Assembly (NCBI RefSeq): GCF_000298195.1
Contig: NZ_BAHC01000209.1
Coordinates: 1 to 38,296, forward strand
Direction of reading: 5' to 3'
Source: Gordonia rhizosphera NBRC 16068
GTDB lineage: Bacteria > Actinomycetota > Actinomycetes > Mycobacteriales > Mycobacteriaceae
DNA: 38,296 nucleotides
The notes beneath the pieces were generated by a model. The model saw only the letters and a program-made list of their open reading frames with translations, made no database searches and had not been told where the DNA came from. A program made the translations under genes and the position numbers. Below, piece by piece: positions 15,617 to 23,246 of the stretch; within the stretch, counting starts at the first letter, position 1; each line of letters opens with the position of its first letter.

Positions 15617-16801
15617 GTGACCTCGACGATCGGTAGGAATGGTGTCGAGCTGGCCCAGCGTGCGGCGTCCTCGTTGTCGTCGCGGGGAATTGCAGCCTCG
15701 CACGCGGTGACCACGCAGCTGGCCCGGGTCGGTATGCCGTCGGCTCGTGCGCTCGGCGCGGCGGTAGAGGATATCCGGCGGCGGACCGCCGGGTCGTTGC
15801 ACCTGCGCGACGGCTTCTTCCACAACCACGACGAGCCGTCGGCCCCCGCGGTCGACGCCGACATGCGCGTGGTCCTCGACATGGCCCGCAATCCCGGACA
15901 TCCGCGGCGGCCCGTCCCGGTGTGGACGCCCCGATTCGACGAGGCGCCAGGCGATCTGCGGGTGACCTGGCTCGGGCATGCCTCGGCGCTGGTCGAGCTC
16001 GACGGTGTGCGGATCCTGACCGATCCGGTGTTCGGCCGGCGCTGTTCCCCGTCGCAGCTGGTGGGCCCGGCCCGGATGCACCGCTCACCGGTCGCCGTCG
16101 CCGACCTCCCGCCGCTCGACGTGGTGCTCATCAGCCATGACCACTACGACCACCTCGACATGGGCACCGTCCTCGCGCTGGCGGCCGCGCAGCCGCAGGT
16201 ACGGTTCGTCGCACCCGTCGGCGTCGGCGCGCACCTGCACACCTGGGGCGTCGGGCTCGACCGCATCGTCGAGGCCGACTGGTGGAATGCCGTCACGGTG
16301 ACCTGCGGTACGACCGAGATCACCTTCACCTGCACTCCGGCCCGGCACTTCTCCGGGCGGTGGTTGACCCGCAACCTCACCCAGTGGGCGAGCTGGTCGG
16401 TCGCCGGGCCGACTCACAGATTCTTCTTCTCCGGGGACACCGGTTTCTCGGAACATTTCGAGGAGGTCGGTGCGCGCCTCGGTCCGTTCGATCTGACCCT
16501 CATCGCCGTCGGCGCCTACGACCCGCTGTGGCCCGACGTGCACGTCGATCCGGAGGAAGCGGTGACCATTCACCGGATGCTGAGCCGTGAGCATCTGCGC
16601 GACGCCGTGATGGTCCCGATCCACTGGGGCACCTTCAATCTTGCGCGGCACACCTGGGGTGACCCGATCCAGCGGCTGCTGCCCAATGCTGCGACCAACG
16701 GGGCCACCGTGCTGGTACCGCCGCCCGGAGGCACGATCGACCTCGGAAACCGGACGGGCACAGGTGTCGCCCACCCGTCGTGGTGGGAGCCATCGGCGTG
16801 A
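15617..16801 (+). CDS. MBL-fold metal-dependent hydrolase (NAPE-PLD/UlaG-like; Rv0906-like)
   Basis: A 394-residue metallo-beta-lactamase-fold hydrolase. The metal-binding motif SHDHYDHLD gives H174, H176, D178 and H179. Further ligands are in TPARHFSGR, FFSGDTGF and the C-terminal VPIHWGTF. The WLGHASALVELDGVRILTDPVF start of the core and the ~100-residue N-terminal extension resemble N-acyl-phosphatidylethanolamine phospholipase D-like proteins, so a phospholipid or phosphodiester substrate is plausible (inference). In the M. tuberculosis order this position is Rv0906. It starts with GTG and no ribosome binding site. Its stop overlaps the P-type ATPase start by 4 bases (GTGA), so the two are translationally coupled. 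Confidence 0.85.
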   Translation: MTSTIGRNGVELAQRAASSLSSRGIAASHAVTTQLARVGMPSARALGAAVEDIRRRTAGSLHLRDGFFHNHDEPSAPAVDADMRVVLDMARNPGHPRRPVPVWTPRFDEAPGDLRVTWLGHASALVELDGVRILTDPVFGRRCSPSQLVGPARMHRSPVAVADLPPLDVVLISHDHYDHLDMGTVLALAAAQPQVRFVAPVGVGAHLHTWGVGLDRIVEADWWNAVTVTCGTTEITFTCTPARHFSGRWLTRNLTQWASWSVAGPTHRFFFSGDTGFSEHFEEVGARLGPFDLTLIAVGAYDPLWPDVHVDPEEAVTIHRMLSREHLRDAVMVPIHWGTFNLARHTWGDPIQRLLPNAATNGATVLVPPPGGTIDLGNRTGTGVAHPSWWEPSA

Positions 16802-19302
16802 CCCAGGTGTCCGCAACGACGGGACACAACCCGGGTCTGACCGCATCCGAGGTCGCGCAACGCATCGCCGCCGGCCAGGTCAACACACTGCCCGCGCGGT
16901 CCGGGCGCACGGTCGGCGACATCGTCCGCGCCAACGTGTTCACCCGCATCAACGCGATGCTCGGCGTGCTGTTCGCGATCGTCGCGTTCACCGGCGACCT
17001 GCGCAACGGACTCTTCGGTCTGATCATCATCGCCAACAGCGGGATCGGGATCATCCAGGAGGTCCGGGCCAAACGAACCCTCGAACGGCTCGCCATCATC
17101 GGGCAGACCATGCCGATGGTCCGTCGCGACGGCGAGGTGGTCGAGCTGCCGCCCGGCGAGGTGGTCCTCGACGACATCATCGAGATCGGCGCCGGCGACC
17201 AGGTCGTCGTCGACGGAGAGACGGTGGAGGCCCTCGCGCTCGACGTCGACGAATCCCTGCTCACCGGGGAGGCCGACCCGGTCGACAAGACGCCCGGCGA
17301 CAAGATCCTCTCCGGCAGCTTCGTCGTCGCCGGATCGGGGGCCTATCGGGCGACCAAGGTGGGTGCCGACGCCTACGCGGCGCAACTCGCGGCAGAGGCT
17401 TCCAAGTTCACCCTCGTCGCCTCTGAACTGCGCACCGGGATCAATCAGATCCTGCGCGTGATCACCTGGCTGCTCATCCCGGCCGGCATCCTGACCATCG
17501 TCAACCAGCTCTTCATCAGCAACAGCGGGCTGAAGGCGTCGCTGCTCGGCATGGTGGCTGCGCTGGTGCCGATGGTGCCGGAGGGGCTGGTGCTGATGAC
17601 CTCCATCGCTTTCGCGGTCGGGGTGGTCCGGCTCGGCCAACGCAAATGCCTGGTCAACGAGCTACCGGCGATCGAGGGGCTCGCCCGGGTCAACGTGGTC
17701 TGCGCCGACAAGACCGGAACCCTCACCGAGAACGGCATGCGCCTGTCCGAACTGCGTCCGGTCGGTCCGGGCACGGTGGCCGATCCGGCGCAGGTGCTGG
17801 CGGCTCTCGCCGCCCACGACCCGCGACCCAACGCCAGCATGCAGGCCATGGCCGAGGCATACCCGCAACCGCCGGACTGGACGGTGAGCGCGGTCGCACC
17901 GTTCACGTCGGCGAAGAAGTGGAGCGGGATGTCGTTTCGCGACTCGACCGGCACCGACATGGGCAACTGGGTGATCGGCGCACCCGACGTGCTCCTCGAC
18001 CCAGAGAGCGAGGCCGCCGCCCTGGCCGGGGAAATCGGCTCGACGGGACTGCGGATCCTGTTGCTGGCACGAACCGACGTCGTCGTCGACACCGAGCCGC
18101 CGAAGGGGTCGGTCACACCTGGGCTGGTCACGCCCGTCGTCCTGGTGGTACTCGAGCAGCGGGTTCGGCCCGACGCGCGCGCCACCCTCGACTACTTCGA
18201 GAGTCAGCGCGTCGACGTCAAGGTGATCTCCGGTGACAACGCGCGTTCGGTCGGTGCGGTCGCCGCGTCGCTGGGCCTCGGCTCACCGGACACCTCGGTG
18301 GACGCGCGATCATTGCCCACCGACCCAGCCGAACTGGCCGACGTCGTCGAGGGCGGGGTGACCTTCGGGCGGGTGCGGCCCGACCAGAAACGGGCGATGG
18401 TCAAGGCGCTGCAGTCGCGGGGCGACACGGTCGCGATGACCGGCGACGGTGTCAACGACGTGCTCGCCCTCAAGGACGCCGACATCGGCGTGGCGATGGG
18501 GTCGGGCAGTTCGGCCGCGCGGTCGGTCGCCCAGATCGTGTTGCTGGACAACAAGTTCGCGACGCTGCCCTATGTCGTCGGCGAGGGCCGCCGCGTCATC
18601 GGCAACATCGAACGCGTCTCCAACCTGTTCCTCACCAAGACCGTGTACGCGGTGCTGCTGGCGCTGATCGTCGGTCTGGGCGGCGTGTCCGGGAAACTGT
18701 TCGGATTCGGCACGCTCAGTTACCCCTTCCAGCCGATCCACGTGACGATCTCGGCCTGGTTCACCATCGGCATCCCCGCGTTCGTCCTGTCGCTGGCGCC
18801 GAACAACGAACGGGCCCGCCCCGGCTTCGTACGCCGCGTGCTGTGGGAGGCGGTGCCCAACGGTCTGATCGTCGGCATCGCCACCTTCGTCACCTACGTC
18901 ATCGTCAATCCGGGTGGCTCGGGGGTGGCGTTCGGATCCCAGGATTCAGTCGACCTGTCCCCGGAACAGACCCAGGCCGCCACTGCGACGTTGATCACCC
19001 TGATCGCGGTCGCCCTCTACGTGCTGGCGGTGGTCGCGCGGCCCTACAACTGGTGGAAGATCGTGCTTCTGGTGGTGTCGGTGGCGGCCTACGTGGTGAT
19101 CTTCACCTGGCCGTTCACCCAGGATCTGTTCAAGCTGGATTCGTCGAATCTGCAGATGATCTCGGTCGCGCTGACGTCTGCGGCGGTCGGCATCGTCGGG
19201 GTGGAGCTCATGTCGCGAATCGTGCCCAGATACGTGGCCGGCCGCGATGTCGAGCGGGCCGAGGACGGTCCACCCCGGACCCGGCCGCGCGCTGCCGACT
19301 GA
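16798..19302 (+). CDS. ctpE: P-type cation-transporting ATPase, CtpE-like
   Basis: An 834-residue P-type ATPase. Domains in order: N-terminal cytosolic part and two helices, actuator with TGEA (T156-A159), helices with PEGL (261-264), the phosphorylation motif DKTGTLTEN with D304, a nucleotide-binding domain, hinge TGDGVNDVLALKDADIGVAMG from residue 548, then six C-terminal helices. The length and the TGEA/PEGL motifs match M. tuberculosis CtpE, reported as a calcium importer needed for cell-surface integrity. There is no N-terminal heavy-metal-binding domain, which argues against a copper or zinc pump. GTG at 16798 overlaps the MBL stop; a GTG at 16780 is less likely. The last ~20 residues are a charged cytosolic tail. 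Confidence 0.92.
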   Translation: MTQVSATTGHNPGLTASEVAQRIAAGQVNTLPARSGRTVGDIVRANVFTRINAMLGVLFAIVAFTGDLRNGLFGLIIIANSGIGIIQEVRAKRTLERLAIIGQTMPMVRRDGEVVELPPGEVVLDDIIEIGAGDQVVVDGETVEALALDVDESLLTGEADPVDKTPGDKILSGSFVVAGSGAYRATKVGADAYAAQLAAEASKFTLVASELRTGINQILRVITWLLIPAGILTIVNQLFISNSGLKASLLGMVAALVPMVPEGLVLMTSIAFAVGVVRLGQRKCLVNELPAIEGLARVNVVCADKTGTLTENGMRLSELRPVGPGTVADPAQVLAALAAHDPRPNASMQAMAEAYPQPPDWTVSAVAPFTSAKKWSGMSFRDSTGTDMGNWVIGAPDVLLDPESEAAALAGEIGSTGLRILLLARTDVVVDTEPPKGSVTPGLVTPVVLVVLEQRVRPDARATLDYFESQRVDVKVISGDNARSVGAVAASLGLGSPDTSVDARSLPTDPAELADVVEGGVTFGRVRPDQKRAMVKALQSRGDTVAMTGDGVNDVLALKDADIGVAMGSGSSAARSVAQIVLLDNKFATLPYVVGEGRRVIGNIERVSNLFLTKTVYAVLLALIVGLGGVSGKLFGFGTLSYPFQPIHVTISAWFTIGIPAFVLSLAPNNERARPGFVRRVLWEAVPNGLIVGIATFVTYVIVNPGGSGVAFGSQDSVDLSPEQTQAATATLITLIAVALYVLAVVARPYNWWKIVLLVVSVAAYVVIFTWPFTQDLFKLDSSNLQMISVALTSAAVGIVGVELMSRIVPRYVAGRDVERAEDGPPRTRPRAAD

Positions 19303-19315
19303 CGGTGCCAACCCC

Positions 19316-19328
19316 TACACTGGCCGCC
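19316..19328 (+). promoter_or_regulatory. -10 element and leaderless start of the Rv0909-like gene
   Basis: TACACT (19316-19321), seven bases, then ATG at 19329. It lies in the 26-base gap after ctpE, so the small gene can be transcribed on its own. Confidence 0.5.
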
Positions 19329-19541
19329 ATGAACCTCTCGAGTCTGGTGAACAAGGCCAAGGCCACGCTGAAAGCCAACCCGAGTCTGATCGACAAGGGG
19401 CACGACGCCGTGGACGGGGCGACCGGCGGCAAATACACCGGCCATGTCGGCACGGCGCGGGATGCGGTCAAGAAGGCCGTCGGCGCCGAGGAGCAGACGC
19501 CGGGCTCTGACGAACCGAAACAGGACCCGCCGCAGCACTAG
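19329..19541 (+). CDS. Small Rv0909-like protein (antitoxin-like)
   Basis: A 70-residue hydrophilic, Lys/Ala-rich protein: SSLVNKAKATLKANPSLIDKGHDAVDGATGGKYTGHVGTARDAVKKAVG, ending in an acidic disordered tail. This repeated amphipathic pattern is that of Rv0909, listed in M. tuberculosis as the antitoxin of the Rv0909-Rv0910 pair (from memory). The position straight after ctpE is also conserved. The expected partner, the SRPBCC protein, is here 578 bases further on, separated by a DNA glycosylase gene on the other strand. The last 74 bases overlap the 3' end of that glycosylase gene in antisense. The call rests on resemblance and gene order; toxin-neutralising activity is inference. Confidence 0.75.
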   Translation: MNLSSLVNKAKATLKANPSLIDKGHDAVDGATGGKYTGHVGTARDAVKKAVGAEEQTPGSDEPKQDPPQH

Positions 19542-20121
19542 CTTCACCAGCCCGGGCGTGGCGCCGGTAGGCCGACACCGTCGGGTCGTCGGTGATCCAG
19601 AATCGCCACGGCAGGTCGGCGGCCCGGCGCACCCCCACCCGAGGTCCGGCGGTGATGTGCGTCGGCGTCGCCCGAGAGGCCGGGTCCAGGCACACCGGCA
19701 CACCGTCGTCGAGGGCGGTGCCGAGATCGTCCATGGTGATGCCCAACGCGCGGGTGAGGTTGCCGGGACCGCGTGCCAGCGACCGGTCGTCGGAGGCGGT
19801 GGGGCGTCGCTGGCGCGCCAGCGGCAGGCCCTCGATCACCTCGCCGGCCCGGATGAGCACGGCCGATCCCTGCTCGCGTGGACCGGTCACCACATTGGCG
19901 CAGAAATGCCCGTGGATCCGGTAGACGTAGAGCCGGTTGGGCGGGCCGTACATGATCTCCGAGCGCGGGGTCCGCGTGTAGGCGTGCGACGCCGGATCGT
20001 CGCGGCCGCCGTAGGCCTCGACCTCTGTGATCCGCAGACCGACGCCGTGCGCGATCAGAAGGGTGCCCAGCAGTGCGCGGGCGGCCTCGTCGACGCCGGG
20101 CGCGCTAGGCTCGGGGACCAT
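19468..20121 (-). CDS. mpg: 3-methyladenine DNA glycosylase (AAG/Mpg family)
   Basis: A 217-residue alkyladenine glycosylase that removes alkylated purines to start base excision repair. Active-site residues match human AAG: catalytic Glu at E35 in TEVEAYGG, base-stacking Y37, and H46 in DPASHAY. In LYVYRIHGHFCANVV the two Tyr of YVY are kept, but the tyrosine that intercalates in human AAG is His. GPGNLTRALGIT is the family's other signature. The ATG at 20121 shares the four bases CATG with the start codon of the SRPBCC gene on the opposite strand. The 3' end runs 74 bases into the Rv0909-like gene, encoding a basic RRRRPS tail beyond the usual end. Confidence 0.9.
   Translation of the reverse strand: MVPEPSAPGVDEAARALLGTLLIAHGVGLRITEVEAYGGRDDPASHAYTRTPRSEIMYGPPNRLYVYRIHGHFCANVVTGPREQGSAVLIRAGEVIEGLPLARQRRPTASDDRSLARGPGNLTRALGITMDDLGTALDDGVPVCLDPASRATPTHITAGPRVGVRRAADLPWRFWITDDPTVSAYRRHARAGEASAAAGPVSVRQSPASAPRRRRPS
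20106..20119 (+). promoter_or_regulatory. -10 element and leaderless start of the SRPBCC gene
   Basis: TAGGCT (20106-20111), eight bases, then ATG at 20120. The element sits within the first codons of mpg on the opposite strand. Confidence 0.45.
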
Positions 20122-20557
20122 GGCCAAGACAAGTGACTCCGTTGATGTGGACCTGTCTGTCGAAGATACCTGGGCGGCCGCGACGGACCTGATGCGTTTC
20201 AACGAGTGGTTGGTGCTGCACGACGGATGGCGCTCGGCTGTGCCGGCACCCCACGAGCTCTTCGAGGGGATGGCGCTGACGTCGATTGTGAACGTGAAGG
20301 GCACCCGGATCCGCTTTGACTGGCAGATCGAGAAGTACCGCGTGCACGAGGAGATCGCCCTCAAGGGCAAGGGCAAGGGCGGGGTCAAGGCCAAGCTGGA
20401 TCTGGCCATCGTCCCGACCGCTGCCGGATCGACGGTGACGTTCACCGTCGACGTCGGTGGTCTACCCTTGATCGGGCCGGCCGGCAAGGCGGTCGCGATG
20501 GCAGTACACGGAGACCTGCGGGAATCGTTGACGACGTTTCGCCGGGTCTTCGGTTGA
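20120..20557 (+). CDS. SRPBCC-family protein, Rv0910-like (toxin-like)
   Basis: A 145-residue START/polyketide-cyclase-type protein: VDLSVEDTWAAATDLMRFNEWLVLHDGW at the N-terminus, a beta-sheet middle (TSIVNVKGTRIRFDWQIEKY) and a long C-terminal helix ending LRESLTTFRRVFG. The SRPBCC fold forms a hydrophobic ligand pocket. It matches Rv0910 in family and order, which is listed as the toxin paired with Rv0909. Here the pair is split by mpg on the other strand, and this gene has its own predicted leaderless promoter. No enzymatic residues can be assigned, and toxin activity in this organism is untested. Confidence 0.82.
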   Translation: MAKTSDSVDVDLSVEDTWAAATDLMRFNEWLVLHDGWRSAVPAPHELFEGMALTSIVNVKGTRIRFDWQIEKYRVHEEIALKGKGKGGVKAKLDLAIVPTAAGSTVTFTVDVGGLPLIGPAGKAVAMAVHGDLRESLTTFRRVFG

Positions 20558-20579
20558 TGGATAGTGCAGGGGGAAGGCG

Positions 20580-22271
20580 ATGGGGCGTCACAGCTCAGAC
20601 GCTGATCGCTCGAAGCGGGGAGCGCAGCAGGGAACCGGGTTCGGCTTCGAACACCGGCAGGCGAAGTCGGGTCGACGTGGCGGCTGGTTGTGGGGCCTTG
20701 CCGCGCTGATCGTCGTGGTCGCCCTGGTGAGTGGGTTCATGCTCTGGCGAGGCAGCACCAGCGGCTGTTCGGATCGCACCGCGGTCGCGGTGGCCTCCGA
20801 CCCGGCGATGACCGGCGCCCTGCGTACGGTCGCCCAGCAGGCCTCGGAGAACTCCTGCTACGACTTCACGGTCACCGGCGTCGCCGGCGCCGACGTCCCC
20901 GGTCAATTGACCCGCGGTGACCAGGCGCCCGACCTGTGGGTCGCCGACTCGCAGGTCCAGGCGCGTCGCGTCACCACTCAGGTCCGGCTCGACCTGAACA
21001 TGGTGTCGCCATCGATCGCCACCTCACCCACGGTGGTCGTCGGCAAGGCGGTTCCCGAACTGGACAGCTGGGTCGACGTGATGAAGCTGCCCGACCTGCG
21101 CACCGGCAGCCCCATCGACACCAGCACCGGCGACGCACCCATCGTCGGGGCGCTCGCCGACGTCAACAGCGGCGCCCTGACCGAAAAGCAGCTGACCGAT
21201 GCCATGACGGTCCTGGCCGTTCAGCAGAACAACGCCCGTCTCGCCAATGACAGCGAGGGCGCCCGGTTGAACCTGGCCAACACCTCGGAGGTTCCGGTGG
21301 TGACCTCCGAACAGCAATATCTGCTGTTCACACGGACCCATCAGGGCTCCGAACTCAAGGCGTCGGTGCCGGCGTCCGGCACCGCGATGCTCGACTACCC
21401 GCTGGTCAACACGGCCGGCGCGGCCCACCGGGACACGGCTGCCGAGGCCGGGCAGGCACTCGTCGCCCAACTCGAGTCCGAGGCGGGCCGCACGACCCTC
21501 AACGAGGCGGGCTACCGGACACCCGACGGTGCGCCGCTGCCCGACGGCGTCGGTGTCGGCCAGGTGAAGACCCTCGGGCTGACCGACCAGTCGCAGGTCG
21601 ACAAGGCGATCCGGCAGTGGCAGGTGCTGGGTGTCCCGATCCGAACCCTCGTCGTCCAGGACACCTCGGGTTCGATGGATTTCCCTGCCGGCGACACCAC
21701 CCGGGCGGGACTGCTGATCGACGCGTCGATGACCGGACTGAAACTGTTCCCCAACAACACGATGATCGGTGGCTGGGCCTTCGGCGTCGACAAGGGTGGC
21801 GACGGGCAGGACTGGAAATGGATGGCACAGATCCGGCGCCTGGATGCGCCGACGGCCGACGGTGGCACCCACCGGGAGGCGCTCGCTCGTGCGGTTCGCG
21901 AGGGACTGGCGCCGTCGCAGCTGGGCGGCGGAACCGGTCTGTATGACACGACGCTCGCGGCGTTCAAAGAGGTGCAGGACAGCTACGACCCGAACTACTC
22001 CAACTCGGTCATCATCATGACCGACGGACAGAACGACGATCGCGACAGCATCAGCCTCAGCAGACTGCTCGCCGAACTCAAGCGGCTCGAGGACCCGGCC
22101 CGGCCGGTGCTGATCCTCACGATCGGGATCTCCGACGACGCCGACAGCGACGCGCTCGAGCAGATCGCGGCAGCCACCGGCGGCACCTCGTATACCGCCG
22201 AGAATCCGGAAGACATCCAGACAGTGTTCGTCGACGCCATCGCGGCGCGCATCGTCGCGGCCGGTCGCTGA
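20580..22271 (+). CDS. Membrane-anchored substrate-binding-like and VWA-domain protein
   Basis: A 563-residue protein. A basic cytosolic N-terminus of ~34 residues is followed by one transmembrane helix (about 35-56, GWLWGLAALIVVVALVSGFML). Next comes a domain of ~290 residues resembling bacterial extracellular solute-binding proteins (VAVASDPAMTGALRTVAQQ). The C-terminus is a von Willebrand factor A domain with an intact metal site: DTSGSM from D361, the Thr in GGGTGLYDT and the Asp in MTDGQND. The protein should face the outside of the membrane. VWA domains mediate metal-dependent protein contacts; the partner is unknown. ATG at 20580 is preceded by GGGGGAAGG. It follows the SRPBCC gene by 22 bases and may be co-transcribed with it. 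Confidence 0.88.
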   Translation: MGRHSSDADRSKRGAQQGTGFGFEHRQAKSGRRGGWLWGLAALIVVVALVSGFMLWRGSTSGCSDRTAVAVASDPAMTGALRTVAQQASENSCYDFTVTGVAGADVPGQLTRGDQAPDLWVADSQVQARRVTTQVRLDLNMVSPSIATSPTVVVGKAVPELDSWVDVMKLPDLRTGSPIDTSTGDAPIVGALADVNSGALTEKQLTDAMTVLAVQQNNARLANDSEGARLNLANTSEVPVVTSEQQYLLFTRTHQGSELKASVPASGTAMLDYPLVNTAGAAHRDTAAEAGQALVAQLESEAGRTTLNEAGYRTPDGAPLPDGVGVGQVKTLGLTDQSQVDKAIRQWQVLGVPIRTLVVQDTSGSMDFPAGDTTRAGLLIDASMTGLKLFPNNTMIGGWAFGVDKGGDGQDWKWMAQIRRLDAPTADGGTHREALARAVREGLAPSQLGGGTGLYDTTLAAFKEVQDSYDPNYSNSVIIMTDGQNDDRDSISLSRLLAELKRLEDPARPVLILTIGISDDADSDALEQIAAATGGTSYTAENPEDIQTVFVDAIAARIVAAGR

Positions 22272-22293
22272 TGCCGCTCGGGGGTTGACCGGG

Positions 22294-23082
22294 TTACGCG
22301 AGAATGGGCTGGGCCGGTTGGGCATCGGCCGAGGCCGGGGGACGCAGACGTAGCGCAGCCATCCCGCCATCGACGGCGAGAGCGGTTCCGGTCGTCGACG
22401 CCGCGAGCGGACTTGCCAGATAGGCGACCGCGTGTGCGACCTCCTGAGCCGTGACCAGCCGGCCGTGTGGCTGCCGCGCCTCGAGAGCCGTGCGCTCTCG
22501 GACGGGGTCGTCGGCAGCGGCCAGCAGCCGCTGCACCCACGGGGTGTCCACCGTCCCCGGGTTGACGCAGTTGACCCGGATGCCCTCACGTACGTGATCG
22601 GCGGCCATCGCCTGCGTCAGTGACAGCACCGCGCCCTTGGTGGCGCTGTAGACGGCCCGTTGCGGGAGTCCGGCTGTGGCGGCGATCGAGCAGACGTTCA
22701 CGATCGCGGCATGCGGCGATTTCCGCAGATGTGGTAGGGCGGCTCGCGAAACGCGCACGGCGCCGAGGACATTGACGTCGAGAACGCGCAACCACTCCGC
22801 GTCGTCGTTGTCGGCCACCGTGCCGACCGCGCCGATGCCGGCATTGTTCACGACGATGTCCAGCCGCCCCAACCCGGACACCACGTCGGTGATCGCGGTG
22901 GTGACGGTGTCATCTCGAGTGACGTCACAGCGCAGGATCCGGTAAGGGCTGTCCGCGCCGACGCGGTCGAGCACAGCAACCCGGGCGCCACGGGCGTGGA
23001 GTGCGTCCGCGATCGCCGCCCCGATTCCCGACGCGCCGCCGGTGACCACGGCCACCAGTCCTTCCATGTCACGTACTTCCAT
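22294..23082 (-). CDS. Short-chain dehydrogenase; probable 2-keto-3-deoxy-L-fuconate dehydrogenase
   Basis: A 262-residue classical SDR: TGGASGIGAA for the cofactor, an Asp after the second strand (AVLDR) suggesting NAD+, NNAG, and the catalytic S-Y-K set in VCSIAATAGLPQRAVYSATKG. In the fucose pathway an SDR oxidises C4 of 2-keto-3-deoxy-L-fuconate to the 2,4-diketo acid. I assign that step because every other step is encoded nearby and this gene diverges from the fuconate dehydratase across shared operators. The ATG at 23082 has GGAGG at the right distance; a longer frame from 23139 lacks one. The 3' end converges on the VWA gene with 22 bases between. Confidence 0.85.
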   Translation of the reverse strand: MEVRDMEGLVAVVTGGASGIGAAIADALHARGARVAVLDRVGADSPYRILRCDVTRDDTVTTAITDVVSGLGRLDIVVNNAGIGAVGTVADNDDAEWLRVLDVNVLGAVRVSRAALPHLRKSPHAAIVNVCSIAATAGLPQRAVYSATKGAVLSLTQAMAADHVREGIRVNCVNPGTVDTPWVQRLLAAADDPVRERTALEARQPHGRLVTAQEVAHAVAYLASPLAASTTGTALAVDGGMAALRLRPPASADAQPAQPILA

Positions 23083-23093
23083 CTGTGGACCTC

Positions 23094-23110
23094 CATAGAT
23101 CGGATGTGTT
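23094..23110. promoter_or_regulatory. Operator copy 1 (near the SDR start)
   Basis: Core AGATCGGATGT at 23097-23107, one mismatch from the ACATCnGATGT palindrome, 12-28 bases before the SDR start codon. Probably bound by the GntR/FCD regulator encoded at 29624-30295 (inference). Confidence 0.5.
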
Positions 23111-23164
23111 GTCAGCAATTTCGCACCTTCCGAGCTCAATGTTCGCTATCAACCGCTAAAAACT

Positions 23165-23206
23165 CAATACATCGGAGGTATTGACCTCAGAAACATCGGA
23201 TGTATT
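23165..23206 (+). promoter_or_regulatory. Fucose operon promoter with two operator palindromes
   Basis: -35 TTGACC (23181-23186), 16 bases, -10 TATTCT (23203-23208). Operator copy 2, CAATACATCGGAGGTATTG at 23165-23183, is a 9-bp inverted repeat with one mismatch and reaches into the -35. Operator copy 3, AAACATCGGATGTATT at 23191-23206, has the perfect core ACATC-G-GATGT and covers most of the spacer and the start of the -10. Centres are 24 bases apart. The layout predicts repression of the dehydratase-transporter operon by the GntR/FCD protein. Confidence 0.7.
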
Positions 23207-23246
23207 CTGGTGGCATGAATCACACGGATCTCGAGGGGTGACCCGA

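Noticed and set aside
21024..22589. 521-residue open frame on the minus strand
   Set aside because: Opposite the VWA protein and running into the SDR in another frame; no recognisable domain.
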